64,000 nt of DNA, from NCBI RefSeq assembly GCF_013607875.1, contig NZ_VDES01000002.1, positions 1-64,000 of the forward strand. The letters run 5' to 3'. Below, one piece after another: positions 53,408 to 62,359 of this stretch. The position numbers and the translations under genes were made by a program. Each line of letters begins with the position of its first letter. Position 1 is the first letter of the stretch. Below the pieces are notes generated by a model. The model did no database searches, was not told the origin of the DNA, and saw only the letters and a list, made by a program, of their open reading frames with translations. Origin of the DNA: Blastomonas ursincola. GTDB taxonomy: Bacteria > Pseudomonadota > Alphaproteobacteria > Sphingomonadales > Sphingomonadaceae.

Positions 53408-53440
53408 GATAGCGGTAACTATAGTTTAGGGATCGCTATC
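53408..53440. promoter_or_regulatory. Nested palindrome, possible TetR operator
   Basis: GATAGCG (53408-53414) and CGCTATC (53434-53440) form an inverted repeat. Between them is the perfect palindrome AACTATAGTT (53417-53426). The site lies between the end of the DprE2-like gene and the TetR gene. A TTGACC box at 53441 is followed by an AT-rich stretch near 53459-53468 and may be a promoter. This fits an autoregulatory operator, though a terminator role is possible. Confidence 0.4.
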
Positions 53441-53582
53441 TTGACCCGGCACCGTGGTATTTTAACTAGCTTGCACGAGCCGCTGCTGGCATTCTAACCG
53501 CCTGAAAACGCAGACATCATCCCCCCATTCGAACGATAGGAGGGGTCGCGTTGAAACTCGCACCGCAGCCGGAGAAGAAGCC

Positions 53583-54263
53583 ATGCCCCCGCATAGTGGT
53601 CAGTCTGTCGAGCTTGATCCCAAGGTCACACCCTTGCAGGACCGCGCCCGCGCGACGTACGAGCAGATCATCCAGGCGACCGGTGAACTGCTGCCCGAAG
53701 TCGGCATCGAGCGCCTCTCGACAAACATGATCGCCGAGCGGGCGGGGCTGACGCCACCTGCGCTCTATCGCTATTTTCCTAATAAATACGCTATTTTGAG
53801 CGAGATGGGTCGCCGCCTGATCACCGCCGAGAACGAAACCGTCGAGCAATGGCTGCGCAGCGACGAATTTGCGATCGGCAGCGATCTGCAGGCGGAGATC
53901 GAAAGCTTTGCCGCCCTGCTCGATCGCTTGCGCGATGTGGTGCTGGCGCATCCTGGCGGCGCCTGGATCTACCGCGCGATGAGCGCGGTGCCCGTGCTGC
54001 AGGAGATGCGGCGGCGCGCGTCGAAGGATTTCATCAAGGTGATCCTCGCAGCGGTCATCGACGATTTCCCCAAGATCGATCAGGAGCGCGTCCGCGGGGC
54101 TGTCATGCTGACCTCGATCGTCAACCATGCCGTCACCGAAACCATGGCCGATGATTATCCGACTGCCGAGCTGCTGCGCCGGGAGGCCGCCAAAATGATG
54201 AGTCTCTATTATCGTGATGTCGTGATTTCACGGGCTTCAACGGCCTCGACATCGGGCGCTTAG
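53583..54263 (+). CDS. TetR/AcrR family regulator
   Basis: The 226-residue protein has a typical TetR DNA-binding domain: ATYEQIIQATGELLPEVGIE, LSTNMIAERAGLTPPALYRY and FPNKYAILSEM. The C-terminal ligand domain is variable and gives no hint of the inducer. The ATG at 53583 has GGAG upstream. It follows the arabinose-donor operon, so it may control it or itself. It is related in its DNA-binding part to the protein encoded at 54927. Confidence 0.85.
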   Translation: MPPHSGQSVELDPKVTPLQDRARATYEQIIQATGELLPEVGIERLSTNMIAERAGLTPPALYRYFPNKYAILSEMGRRLITAENETVEQWLRSDEFAIGSDLQAEIESFAALLDRLRDVVLAHPGGAWIYRAMSAVPVLQEMRRRASKDFIKVILAAVIDDFPKIDQERVRGAVMLTSIVNHAVTETMADDYPTAELLRREAAKMMSLYYRDVVISRASTASTSGA

Positions 54264-54926
54264 CCCGGAGCGCCGCCAGAAACCGATTGACAGTATACGA
54301 TTCTAGATTTTAATAGTTCTCGCTAACAGGGCGGGACTTTGATGCACGAATTTTCAGCGTGTTGGTGCGTGTGCGAGCACGTCAGACCTCACCGATCGAC
54401 GGGCGCTACAGCAGCATTTATTCGGGCTTGGCGAAATGCCTTGGCCGAAGAAGCCGCATGCGGCCTGCCGAGGCAAGTCCTGGACCCGGTTCACGCCTCC
54501 CCGCGCTTTTGCGAACACGCCTAGACCATGGCCCGTATCTCGAGCGCCGCACGGCGCACCACAATGCGCTTAGCGCTCCGCGCTCGCCGCCCCGCTAGAA
54601 CCGTCCAGGCCGGGCCGGGCAACGGCGTGGATGCCAATGCGAATGGTGCAGAAACGGCCAGCGAAGTCGGACCGGACCAAAGCTCTCATCGGAACCAGCT
54701 GCAGCGCAAGCGGATCAAGGCGGCGCGCGCGACGCTGCGCGCGCAGGGGCGGCGCGCCGGCTTCGGCAAGGCGCTGCGCAGTGAGGTTCGCGCGAAGCAT
54801 CGCGCATCGGCGCGTCGAGCACGGCTCCGTGCAGCTGCCCTGCGGCAGACGCAAGTCTAGCTCGAGACGAACTGCCCCGAGCCGGCAGCATTGCGCGTTG
54901 CGCCGAACCGCTGCTAAGCCTTGGCG
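54264..54926. other. Intergenic region, about 660 bases
   Basis: It begins with an AT-rich promoter-like stretch (about 54290-54325), then GC-rich sequence. An Arg/Ala-rich frame at 54528-54860 (110 codons) has no recognisable domain or ribosome-binding site and is probably not a gene. Confidence 0.4.
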
Positions 54927-55550
54927 ATGCCTGCTCTGGACCTGATACCCCGCAAGCTGCCGCAACAGAGCCGAAGCCGCGAAACGATGCAGCGTGTGCT
55001 CGATATGGCCGAAACCTTGCTGGTCGAACTGGGCGTGGACGGCTTCAACACCAATATTCTGGCGGAGCGTGCGAACGTCGGCGTGCGCGCGATCTATCGC
55101 TATTATCCTAACAAATGGGCGATCCTGGTCGAACTGGTTGATCGATCCTATGCGCGCGAGCGCGAATGGGTCGGCCATCTCGGCGCACTAAAGCCGGGCG
55201 ACGACTGGCGAAACGCCGCCGACCGGATGATTGATGGCTTCTTTGCCGGGGCCAGCAGAAGTCCGAGCTATGCCGTGCTGCGCGCCGCATGCCAGGTTTC
55301 GCCGCAATTGCGCGAGGTGGAGGCACGCAACGTTGCGCGCTTCGAGGCCGATGTCGCCGAAACGCTGGTCGCGCTGGGCATGGCGGACGAACCGCGTCGC
55401 TTGCGGATCATTGCCCAGATCGTGATCGAGGTGTCGGGACGGCTGATCGACCTCGCGTTGCGGGCGGACGATCCGGCCGAGGCAGGGCTGCTGCTCGGTG
55501 AGCTCAAGCGGATGCTGCACGACCTGCTGGGGCCGCATTTGCCCGACTGA
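54927..55550 (+). CDS. TetR/AcrR family regulator
   Basis: The 207-residue protein has the TetR helix-turn-helix: METLLVELGVDGF-like helix (written here as AETLLVELGVDGFNTN), ILAERANVGVRAIYRYYPNK and WAILVELVDRSY. The remaining helical part is a ligand domain of unknown specificity. The ATG at 54927 is used; a TTG two codons earlier is possible. It may be a second copy derived from the TetR gene at 53583 and could regulate the same cargo. Confidence 0.85.
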   Translation: MPALDLIPRKLPQQSRSRETMQRVLDMAETLLVELGVDGFNTNILAERANVGVRAIYRYYPNKWAILVELVDRSYAREREWVGHLGALKPGDDWRNAADRMIDGFFAGASRSPSYAVLRAACQVSPQLREVEARNVARFEADVAETLVALGMADEPRRLRIIAQIVIEVSGRLIDLALRADDPAEAGLLLGELKRMLHDLLGPHLPD

Positions 55551-55984
55551 CCCACAGATATACGCCTCAAATGTCGAGAAGGGGCAATCCGTGGCTTTGC
55601 CGCTGCCGTCATCAATTCCTATGTCATCATGATCTATATGGGTGGCGGTGGAATTCCTCTTTCCAGGTCTTCGTTCGGACAGGCCTTTCCGGTTCGGGCT
55701 TGATGGTTCCCCTTGCTGCGGATCCGAGGCGCCATCCCGGCCTCAGTGATGGCCTGGTCTTGCAGAGAATCGGCGGAGCCTCTTTGGTCGCATGGCAACG
55801 CTGCCGCTATCGCCATTCTTCCCCATGGCCATAACGGCCATTCCTCGCGCGACAAGAATGGCGCCTGGACAGCGTCCTCCACGCATGTTGCGGCCCTTCG
55901 GGTGCCACGAACCAAAGCCTCTGCCTTCAGACCGCCATCGAGGCTGCGATGGGCGCAGTTTCGGAAAGCAAGAAGGAACGGATC
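55551..55984. other. Intergenic region, 434 bases
   Basis: No gene is recognisable between the cargo's second TetR gene and the DUF736 gene. It marks the return from the GC-rich cargo to the element backbone. Confidence 0.4.
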
Positions 55985-56305
55985 ATGGCAACCATCGGAA
56001 CATTCACTCGCGAGAACAATACCTATCAGGGCAGGATCTCCACGCTCATGCTGCAGCTCCCAGACATCCGCATCGTTCCCGACGGAACGGGCAGCGCCAA
56101 CGCTCCTACCCACCGGGTCTTTTCCGGTTCGATCGAGATAGGAGCAGCCTGGGCCAAGCAATCCGGTGAAGGCAGGCCCTATGTTTCGGTCAAGCTCGAC
56201 GATCCCAGCCTGCCGGTCGCGATCTTTGCAAACCTGTTCGAGGATGATGACGCCGAGACTCACAGCCTTATCTGGTCCCGTCCGAGAAGGTCGCCCCGCG
56301 AATGA
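55985..56305 (+). CDS. DUF736 family protein
   Basis: The 106-residue protein begins MATIGTFTRENNTYQGRIST and continues with HRVFSGSIEIGAAWAKQSGE and VSVKLDDPSLPVAIFANLFE, the DUF736 pattern. DUF736 proteins are small, beta-rich and found almost only on alphaproteobacterial plasmids and ICEs; their role is not known. The ATG at 55985 is preceded by AAGGAACGG. A strong hairpin follows the stop. Confidence 0.92.
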   Translation: MATIGTFTRENNTYQGRISTLMLQLPDIRIVPDGTGSANAPTHRVFSGSIEIGAAWAKQSGEGRPYVSVKLDDPSLPVAIFANLFEDDDAETHSLIWSRPRRSPRE

Positions 56306-56315
56306 CTGCGCTTCG

Positions 56316-56340
56316 CCCACCCGGCTTCGCGCCGGGTGGG
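56316..56340 (+). terminator. Strong hairpin after the DUF736 gene
   Basis: CCCACCCGGC (56316-56325) and GCCGGGTGGG (56331-56340) form a perfect 10-base stem with a TTCGC loop, 10 bases after the stop codon. It lacks a long T-run but is very stable and likely ends or protects the DUF736 mRNA. Confidence 0.75.
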
Positions 56341-56401
56341 TCCAGCTCCGCCACTACGCTAGGGCGTCGATGGCGCCCATTGTCCCCATCTGGGTATAAG
56401 C

Positions 56402-57238
56402 ATGCTGCCCGACCGGATACTTCCGGCAGAGCCGGCCTGGTCCAACTATCACCCCATGGCGCTTGGCAATCAACCATGGCAGGACCCTGAAGCGGATGCT
56501 TTTTGCAGCCATGACTTTGCCGATTTCGCCCAGGAATTCTTGCGGCGAAACCCTGCCTATCGCCAGCTTGTCTCCCGTTGGCGCGGCCAAGCGGATCTGA
56601 TGCAGAGCAGCGTACATGAAGCGCTAGCCTATCCGTGGGGGCTTTGCCGTGTCTTCGATCCTGACGCATCGCCCAGAGCAACACCGGCGCTGTGGCGGCC
56701 TGCCTGCCATCCTGCGATTCTGGAGATCAGATGCTCGACCAACAGCGCCCCGGCGATGTTCCCACAGGGCTATGACCCACTCGCCGAGTTCAAGTGCGGA
56801 AATGCTCATCATCTGGTGCTTGCAAATGCGGCATACCGCTTGCGTCTGTGCCTTTGGCAAGCACCCGGCCAGCAGTCGCCAGCGATGATCCTGCTCAAGG
56901 ACGATAGCCTGGCTGTCCGGCTTGCCGCAGCGGGTCATTATGCAAGGATATGCAAAAAGCACATGGCCCCGCCAAGCCCGCCTTGCCAACCCACCCCTTA
57001 TCAGCGCCTTGCGCTCGTGCGTTTGCTCCAGATCAACGATGCCATGGCAGCGGGAGCCACGTGCCGGGACATTGCATGGACCATCGTGTTCCCCAAACAT
57101 GAGTGCCTAAGCGGCATGGCCTGGAAAGGCTCTGCCGAGCGGCGGCATTGCTGGAGGTTGATTGGCCAAGCCAAGCGTCTGCAGCATGGTGGGCACTTGC
57201 GCCTACTGGCGCTGACGCGCTCGGTTGGCAAAGGGTGA
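56402..57238 (+). CDS. DUF6499/DUF2285 domain-containing protein
   Basis: The 278-residue protein has an N-terminal DUF6499-type segment (FADFAQEFLRRNPAYRQL, with conserved Trp and Pro residues further on: EALAYPWGLCRVFDPDASP). Its C-terminal DUF2285-like region (YQRLALVRLLQINDAMAAGA, RDIAWTIVFP, AERRHCWRLIGQAKRLQHGG) looks like a helix-turn-helix. Members are standard ICE genes beside DUF736 and an AlpA-like HTH and probably regulate transfer or replication. Confidence 0.85.
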   Translation: MLPDRILPAEPAWSNYHPMALGNQPWQDPEADAFCSHDFADFAQEFLRRNPAYRQLVSRWRGQADLMQSSVHEALAYPWGLCRVFDPDASPRATPALWRPACHPAILEIRCSTNSAPAMFPQGYDPLAEFKCGNAHHLVLANAAYRLRLCLWQAPGQQSPAMILLKDDSLAVRLAAAGHYARICKKHMAPPSPPCQPTPYQRLALVRLLQINDAMAAGATCRDIAWTIVFPKHECLSGMAWKGSAERRHCWRLIGQAKRLQHGGHLRLLALTRSVGKG

Positions 57239-57350
57239 CGAACAGGTCGCAATCCAGTCTGTCACTCCCCGCAAGGACCGCTGCTGCGCCATAGATGGAG
57301 GCCACTAGCACCGACACGATACTGGTCGATGCTTTCACCGGAGCCTTTCC

Positions 57351-57623
57351 ATGAACGCCATTCCCACTCCAATTGTCGCCAGATTTCTCAGAACACCCGA
57401 TGCAGCTGTCCATCTCGGCCTTTCGGCCCGCACCCTCGAAAAGCATCGCTGTTATGGCACAGGGCCTGCTTACCGCAAGCTAGGGGGCCGCATCGTCTAT
57501 GCCATCAGCGACCTCGACGCTTGGGCGGAAAAAGGGCGGCGCCAGTCGACAAGCGATCCCGGCAAGGGGACCGTCCATCCCGCAAAGCGGCTTGATGGCT
57601 ACACCCCGCCAGTGCGGCGCTAA
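57351..57623 (+). CDS. AlpA/excisionase-like helix-turn-helix protein
   Basis: The 90-residue protein has a winged-helix pattern of the MerR/excisionase superfamily: FLRTPDAAVHLGLSARTLEK, HRCYGTGPAYRKLGGRIVYA and ISDLDAWAEKGRR. Proteins of this type bind DNA at element ends or replication genes. In related ICEs this gene is followed by repA and parA, which are absent here. Confidence 0.88.
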   Translation: MNAIPTPIVARFLRTPDAAVHLGLSARTLEKHRCYGTGPAYRKLGGRIVYAISDLDAWAEKGRRQSTSDPGKGTVHPAKRLDGYTPPVRR

Positions 57624-57809
57624 CGCATAGAATCCTCTTCGTCAGTAGTCGCGCAAACGCCCTGTCGCCCCGATCAGCAAAGCTCCGCGCACAAGCGATA
57701 TCCTTTATGGCTTGGCTCCATGCCACCCCTTTGCCGATACCGCGGTTCTGGCGCTGGCGGGCAATCCACATCCCTTCCCTGCAACCCATCAGCTTGAGGA
57801 CCAGCAGCG

Positions 57810-58502
57810 ATGTCCAGAGAACCCCCGGCCATAGCCGAACCCGGACGATCACACGCACCGGCTTTAGACTTGGAGAATGCTGCGTACAGAGCGGACCGGC
57901 TCGCTCACGCAGAGGCAGCCGACGCGCCAGCGGATGAGGGGCATCCAGATCGATTGGTGTGCCGCAGTTGCGAGGACAGCCATATCGCAGAGCACTGCAC
58001 ATGTCTGAACACCAGCAGCGCGTCAGACGCACACAGCGAACTTGCTTTGGCAGTCGTCGAATTCTCGCGGCACGGCAGACCCTTTGCGATGTGGATGCGT
58101 TTCGGCAAACCGCATCTGACACGGTTTCCGACACCAGGATGTCTTGCCGAGTGCTATGCACCCGGGCAGATTTTCGGGCTGGCAAAGTCAGTCTCGCACA
58201 GCGACGGTGATGCACAGTCGACCTTCGATGTCTTCGAAGTTGGCCAGCCCGGCGATGCCGTGATGGCACACCCTGATGTCCGTCCAGGCGCCCGTGTCCT
58301 CCTGTCGGCAAAGGGTTGGCGCACAGTGTCACGGGTGTTGGCCCTCATCGATGCGATCGAGGCCCTCGGTATTGATCCGTGTTGTCTTGCACCTGCATTC
58401 TGGGCCGACATCCAGTCACATCTGCCGCCCTGCCGGCGACACGATCCTGACGCACCGACACCAACGGCGAGCCCTGCTGTTATGGCAAGATCGCAGCCAT
58501 GA
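57810..58502 (+). CDS. DUF2840 domain-containing protein
   Basis: The 230-residue protein carries the DUF2840 pattern from about residue 80: FAMWMRFGKPHLTRF, CYAPGQIFGLAKSVS, GQPGDAVMAHPDVRPGARVL and SRVLALIDAIEALGIDPCCL. DUF2840 genes always lie next to traF in these elements. The N-terminal 75 residues, with several Cys (VCRSCEDSHIAEHCTCL), are longer than usual and might bind a metal. The stop overlaps the ATG of the TraF-like gene. Confidence 0.85.
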   Translation: MSREPPAIAEPGRSHAPALDLENAAYRADRLAHAEAADAPADEGHPDRLVCRSCEDSHIAEHCTCLNTSSASDAHSELALAVVEFSRHGRPFAMWMRFGKPHLTRFPTPGCLAECYAPGQIFGLAKSVSHSDGDAQSTFDVFEVGQPGDAVMAHPDVRPGARVLLSAKGWRTVSRVLALIDAIEALGIDPCCLAPAFWADIQSHLPPCRRHDPDAPTPTASPAVMARSQP

Positions 58503-59074
58503 GCCGCCGGTACTGGCTTCCAGCCAGCGCGGCAGTAGCACTGACCTTGGCATCAGCGGTGCTGCCCGAACGCCGGTTGCTGATCTGGAACGTAAGCGCA
58601 TCTTTGCCGACCGGCCTGTACTGGCTTGTTGCCGACAAGCCCCTGAAGATCGGCCATTGTGTTGCGATCACTCCTGTGTCGCAGATCCGCCAGTGGATGG
58701 CCTCAAGAGGCTATCTCCCGCCCGGCGTCCCCCTCATCAAGCGCGTTGCGGCGCTCGATGGGCAGAAAGTCTGCCGGTTTCGGCACGGGATCACGATTGA
58801 TGGCAAACTGGTTGCACTGGCACGCGCGCGTGACACGCTCGGCCGCCCGCTGCCAGTTTGGAGCGGATGCCGCACCCTTGGCCCCGATACATTCTTTGCA
58901 TTGAACGAGCACCGCGCCGACAGCCTGGATGGCCGATATTTCGGCCCTATGCCGCGCTCCGTCGTGATCGGCAGAGCCATTCCTGTGCGCCGCGATCTAC
59001 GGCCCTGGATACACTCTCGACACCAGGCGGGTCGCAGCAGCGCATGCTCCAACTCCCCGCAACAGGAGGATTGA
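58499..59074 (+). CDS. TraF-like S26 family signal peptidase
   Basis: The 191-residue protein has an N-terminal hydrophobic segment (YWLPASAAVALTLASAVL) and the S26 motifs: catalytic Ser in NVSASLPTGLYWLV, the Lys in VPLIKRVAALDGQKVC, and DTFFALNEHRADSLDGRYFG near the end. TraF matures the conjugative pilin by cutting and cyclising it in plasmids of the RP4 type. It is coupled to the DUF2840 gene by ATGA overlap. Confidence 0.9.
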   Translation: MSRRYWLPASAAVALTLASAVLPERRLLIWNVSASLPTGLYWLVADKPLKIGHCVAITPVSQIRQWMASRGYLPPGVPLIKRVAALDGQKVCRFRHGITIDGKLVALARARDTLGRPLPVWSGCRTLGPDTFFALNEHRADSLDGRYFGPMPRSVVIGRAIPVRRDLRPWIHSRHQAGRSSACSNSPQQED

Positions 59075-59078
59075 TGCC

Positions 59079-59771
59079 GTGCCTGCATACAGCCAGATAG
59101 CGAGCGTCTGCGCAGCGCTCGCAACAGCAATTTCCCTGCCAGTTCATGCACAAGCGACGCGCCTGCCCGCCGCTTTGGATTTCACCACGCTGGATTCGCA
59201 TGTGCGCGAGGCATCCCGGACGTTCGGCTTGCCAGAGACATGGATCCATGCAGTGATCAGACAGGAGAGCCGCGGCAGACCGAACGCCGTATCGCGTGCA
59301 GGGGCCATGGGCCTCATGCAGCTGATGCCGAAAACCTGGCAACGGCAACGCACGCGCTATGCGCTCGGACATGACCCCTTTGATCCGCGCAGCAACATCC
59401 TTGCTGGTACTTCCTACCTTCGCGAAATGTACGATGCCTTCGGCATGCCCGGATGTCTGGCCGCCTATAATGCGGGTCCGGCCCGGTTTCTGCAATGGCG
59501 CAACCATGGCAGGGCTCTGCCCGCCGAGACACGTTCCTATGTTGCCGCCATTGCATCGAATATACGACGCTCGGCGGGGCCGATCGTGCAGGCTCAAGGC
59601 ATCAGGGCAACGATGTCGTGGACACAGTCACACCTCTTTCCAGGCATGTCGACCACACAAATGCTGCACGACCAAGACTTTGGCCATGGCCAAGCAAGCG
59701 CTGCGGACACAATCGGGCCAAAGGGTCAGGACCAGCTCTTTGCAGACATTATCCATGACCAGATTCCCTGA
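59079..59771 (+). CDS. Lytic transglycosylase (conjugation-associated)
   Basis: The 230-residue precursor has a signal peptide (IASVCAALATAISLPVHAQA) and an SLT domain: WIHAVIRQESRGRPNAVS with the catalytic Glu, AGAMGLMQLMPKTW and CLAAYNAGPARFLQW. It would open the peptidoglycan for the mating channel. The GTG start at 59079 lies 8 bases after AGGAGGA, 4 bases downstream of the TraF stop. The C-terminal 60 residues are low in structure and not conserved. Confidence 0.9.
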   Translation: MPAYSQIASVCAALATAISLPVHAQATRLPAALDFTTLDSHVREASRTFGLPETWIHAVIRQESRGRPNAVSRAGAMGLMQLMPKTWQRQRTRYALGHDPFDPRSNILAGTSYLREMYDAFGMPGCLAAYNAGPARFLQWRNHGRALPAETRSYVAAIASNIRRSAGPIVQAQGIRATMSWTQSHLFPGMSTTQMLHDQDFGHGQASAADTIGPKGQDQLFADIIHDQIP

Positions 59772-60015
59772 GGACTGCGGCCATTGCTGATCGCGCCATG
59801 GCGGATTGCAGCGAACACCAGGCGGACGCGCTTGGCAGATTGGAGCAAAGACGAGCGGATGGCGAGATAAAAGCGGCGATGGCGCCGTGGCGCTATCCTC
59901 AAGGTATTCCATGCTAAAATGCGACGGCGCATCAATGCCCTCGCTGTCGCTAGTGGTAAAATTCGGCGCGAAACTGCCGCTGTCAGGCGCCATCGGCCAA
60001 CTCGGGAGCCTTGCG

Positions 60016-61746
60016 ATGGACAGCGAATTTGACATTGAGATGCACCAGGGGCCAAATCGGCGCGGTCTGGTCCACGCTGGGGGAAAGTCGCTGATCGGGC
60101 AGGTTGTCATGGCATCCAAACGCCATGCCAGGACCAGCCTTGAAAGGAGGTCGGCAAGAGCCCAGGGAACTGGTCGCCATGGACGTGGAAGGGACGCGGC
60201 GCTTCGCTTCCGGGCGACGGATAAAGCCCGAAGGGTCGTGATCAAGGCGCGCATTGTGCGCCATACCGGCAAAGCCTTTGCCTCAGGCCCAATGTCTCGC
60301 CACATCGCCTATCTGCGACGCGAAGGCGTGACGCGCGACCAGCAGCACGGGGACCTATTCGATGGCGATAGGGACAGAGCCGATGGCGATGCGTTTGCCT
60401 CGCGCTGCCATGATGACCGCCACCATTTTCGGTTCATCATCTCTCCCGAGGACGCCACCGAGCTGGCAGACCTGAGAGTTTTCACGCGCGAGTTGATCCT
60501 CGACATGGCCCGGGATCTCGGTACCGGCCTGGACTGGATCGGCGCCGATCATTGGAATACCGACAACCCACATGTGCATGTCCTTGTCAGGGGCAGAACC
60601 GATCAGGGCACAGATCTGATCGTGGACCGCGAATACATGCGTCACGGACTGAGGTTTCGCGCCGAGCAGCGGGCTACGCTCGAATTGGGAATGCGCACCG
60701 ACCGGGACATTCTGTCAGCGCGCCACCGCGAGGTCGCTGCAGAGCGATGGACAAGCCTGGATGCAAGTCTCGCGCAACTGCAGGATCGCGACGGACTGAT
60801 CGATCTTCGATTCGATCCCAAAGGTGACCGCCGACATCAGACGCTACTGGCTGGTCGGATCGAAACCCTGGCCAAAATGGAACTCGCATCTGCGCTGGCA
60901 CCCGGACTCTGGACGCTGTCGGGCAATGCTGAGGACGTTTTACGGCAGATCGAACTGCGCGGCGACATCATCAAGTCGATGCATGCGGGTCTGGAGCGTC
61001 GCCCGAATGCTGTGGACCAACAGCGGGTGCCGACGGACGTATCTGATTGGCGGGGTCAGGACATCGCGTCACCGATGGGCCAGGACAATGGCCGAGAGCG
61101 GCTGCTGCGACCAGGGAACAGCGGAGCCAATCCGGGCGATCAAGCTGTGTACGGAGTCCAAAGACCGGATGAGCTTGTCCCGACCCACGAGAAGCAGCGA
61201 TCAGCAACACTCGATGGTGTTCCAGGTCCAGCGATGGATAGCTTGGCTGACCCCGGTCCGATATCGGTCAGTCAGCACATCTCGGCAGACGGACCTACAT
61301 GGCTGGACGAGCAGCTGATCCTTGGCAGGCCTGGCAAGGCTGATGCTGGGCTGAGCTTGGAAGTCAGGCAAGCCCTGCACGACCGCATGGCGCATCTTGT
61401 CAGGCAAGGCATCGCGAGCCAGCAGGACGGTCAGGTGCTTCTCCCATCCAATCTGCTCGATCGTCTGCACCGGCATGAGTTCGAAAAGGTCCAGGAATCC
61501 ATCAGCAAAACAACGGGCAAACCCATGCTGCCAAACCAGTTCGGCGAGTCCGTCGAGGGTATTTATCGAGGACAATTCCGGCTCAGCGCAGGCCGATTTG
61601 CGCTCATCGACAACGGCTTTGCTTTACAGCTCGTTCCATGGCAGCGGGAACTCGAACGTCATCTGGGGGACACGGTCTCAGGCTTGGTGAATGAGCATGG
61701 CCGTGTGGACTGGACCTTCTCGCGAGAACGGTCAATCGGGCTCTGA
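60016..61746 (+). CDS. Relaxase of the VirD2/DUF3363 type
   Basis: The 576-residue protein has the relaxase region with the metal-binding histidines in HWNTDNPHVHVLVRG and the upstream pattern HHFRFIISPEDATELADLRV. The N-terminus (MDSEFDIEMHQGPNRRG) fits the DUF3363-type relaxases of ICEs. The C-terminal half contains the DUF3363 segment (RMAHLVRQGIASQQDGQVLL, YRGQFRLSAGRFALIDNGFA). It would nick oriT and pilot the strand into the recipient. The ATG at 60016 follows GGGAG; the frame runs further upstream to 59806 without conserved sequence. Confidence 0.88.
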   Translation: MDSEFDIEMHQGPNRRGLVHAGGKSLIGQVVMASKRHARTSLERRSARAQGTGRHGRGRDAALRFRATDKARRVVIKARIVRHTGKAFASGPMSRHIAYLRREGVTRDQQHGDLFDGDRDRADGDAFASRCHDDRHHFRFIISPEDATELADLRVFTRELILDMARDLGTGLDWIGADHWNTDNPHVHVLVRGRTDQGTDLIVDREYMRHGLRFRAEQRATLELGMRTDRDILSARHREVAAERWTSLDASLAQLQDRDGLIDLRFDPKGDRRHQTLLAGRIETLAKMELASALAPGLWTLSGNAEDVLRQIELRGDIIKSMHAGLERRPNAVDQQRVPTDVSDWRGQDIASPMGQDNGRERLLRPGNSGANPGDQAVYGVQRPDELVPTHEKQRSATLDGVPGPAMDSLADPGPISVSQHISADGPTWLDEQLILGRPGKADAGLSLEVRQALHDRMAHLVRQGIASQQDGQVLLPSNLLDRLHRHEFEKVQESISKTTGKPMLPNQFGESVEGIYRGQFRLSAGRFALIDNGFALQLVPWQRELERHLGDTVSGLVNEHGRVDWTFSRERSIGL

Positions 61747-61836
61747 AGGACGTCCCTGCGCCAGCGCGCATCCTTGCGCTGCTTGCAACCGCCCAGTTTT
61801 GCACTAGAAACATCCAAAATGGATACATTGAGGTGA

Positions 61837-62307
61837 ATGCAGATGGAGCACGATCAGGCACTAGTCACGCTGACCGCAGACATTGTGGTTGCGCATGTCA
61901 GCAACAATCATGTTGCGCAAGCCGAGCTGCCGCAACTGATTGCGGCGGTCCATGGCGCGCTCAGCCGAATCCGGAATCCGGAGCCTGAATCTTCACAGAC
62001 CCCGCAGGAGCCTGCAGTTCCAATCCGCTCGTCGGTAAAGCCTGACCATCTTGTATGTCTCGAGGACGGGAAGAAGCTGAGGATGCTCAAACGCCACCTC
62101 ATGGTCCATTACAATCTCACCCCTGAGGCGTATCGGGCCAAGTGGAATCTTCCGAAAGACTATCCGATGGTTGCGCCGAATTATGCGGCGCGTCGGCGGG
62201 AACTCGCGCTCGAGATCGGCCTCGGTAGAACCGGTCGCAGCGAAACACCGGCGGCCGAACCCGCACCCGCTCCCACACCTGCACCTGCTGAGGAACCGCA
62301 GGACTGA
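61837..62307 (+). CDS. MucR/Ros family transcriptional regulator
   Basis: The 156-residue protein has the Ros/MucR zinc-finger region: HLVCLEDGKKLRMLKRHLMV, then HYNLTPEAYRAKWNLPKDYP and NYAARRRELALEIGLGR. Such proteins repress exopolysaccharide and virulence genes in rhizobia and sphingomonads. Its presence in a conjugative element that sits beside an EPS locus suggests possible cross-talk. The C-terminal tail is Pro/Ala-rich. The ATG at 61837 is preferred; a second Met lies two codons later. Confidence 0.9.
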   Translation: MQMEHDQALVTLTADIVVAHVSNNHVAQAELPQLIAAVHGALSRIRNPEPESSQTPQEPAVPIRSSVKPDHLVCLEDGKKLRMLKRHLMVHYNLTPEAYRAKWNLPKDYPMVAPNYAARRRELALEIGLGRTGRSETPAAEPAPAPTPAPAEEPQD

Positions 62308-62333
62308 CGATTCTGCAGATGAGACCCGCAAGA

Positions 62334-62359
62334 GGGGCAAGGCTAGCAGAACTTGCCCC
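62334..62359 (+). terminator. Hairpin after the MucR gene
   Basis: GGGGCAAG (62334-62341) pairs with CTTGCCCC (62352-62359) around a 10-base loop, 26 bases after the stop codon. No T-run follows, so the termination role is likely but not certain. Confidence 0.55.

Noticed and set aside
54528-54860. Arg/Ala-rich 110-codon frame between the two TetR genes
   Set aside because: The composition reflects GC-rich sequence read in a chance frame; there is no ribosome-binding site, domain or coupling to neighbours.
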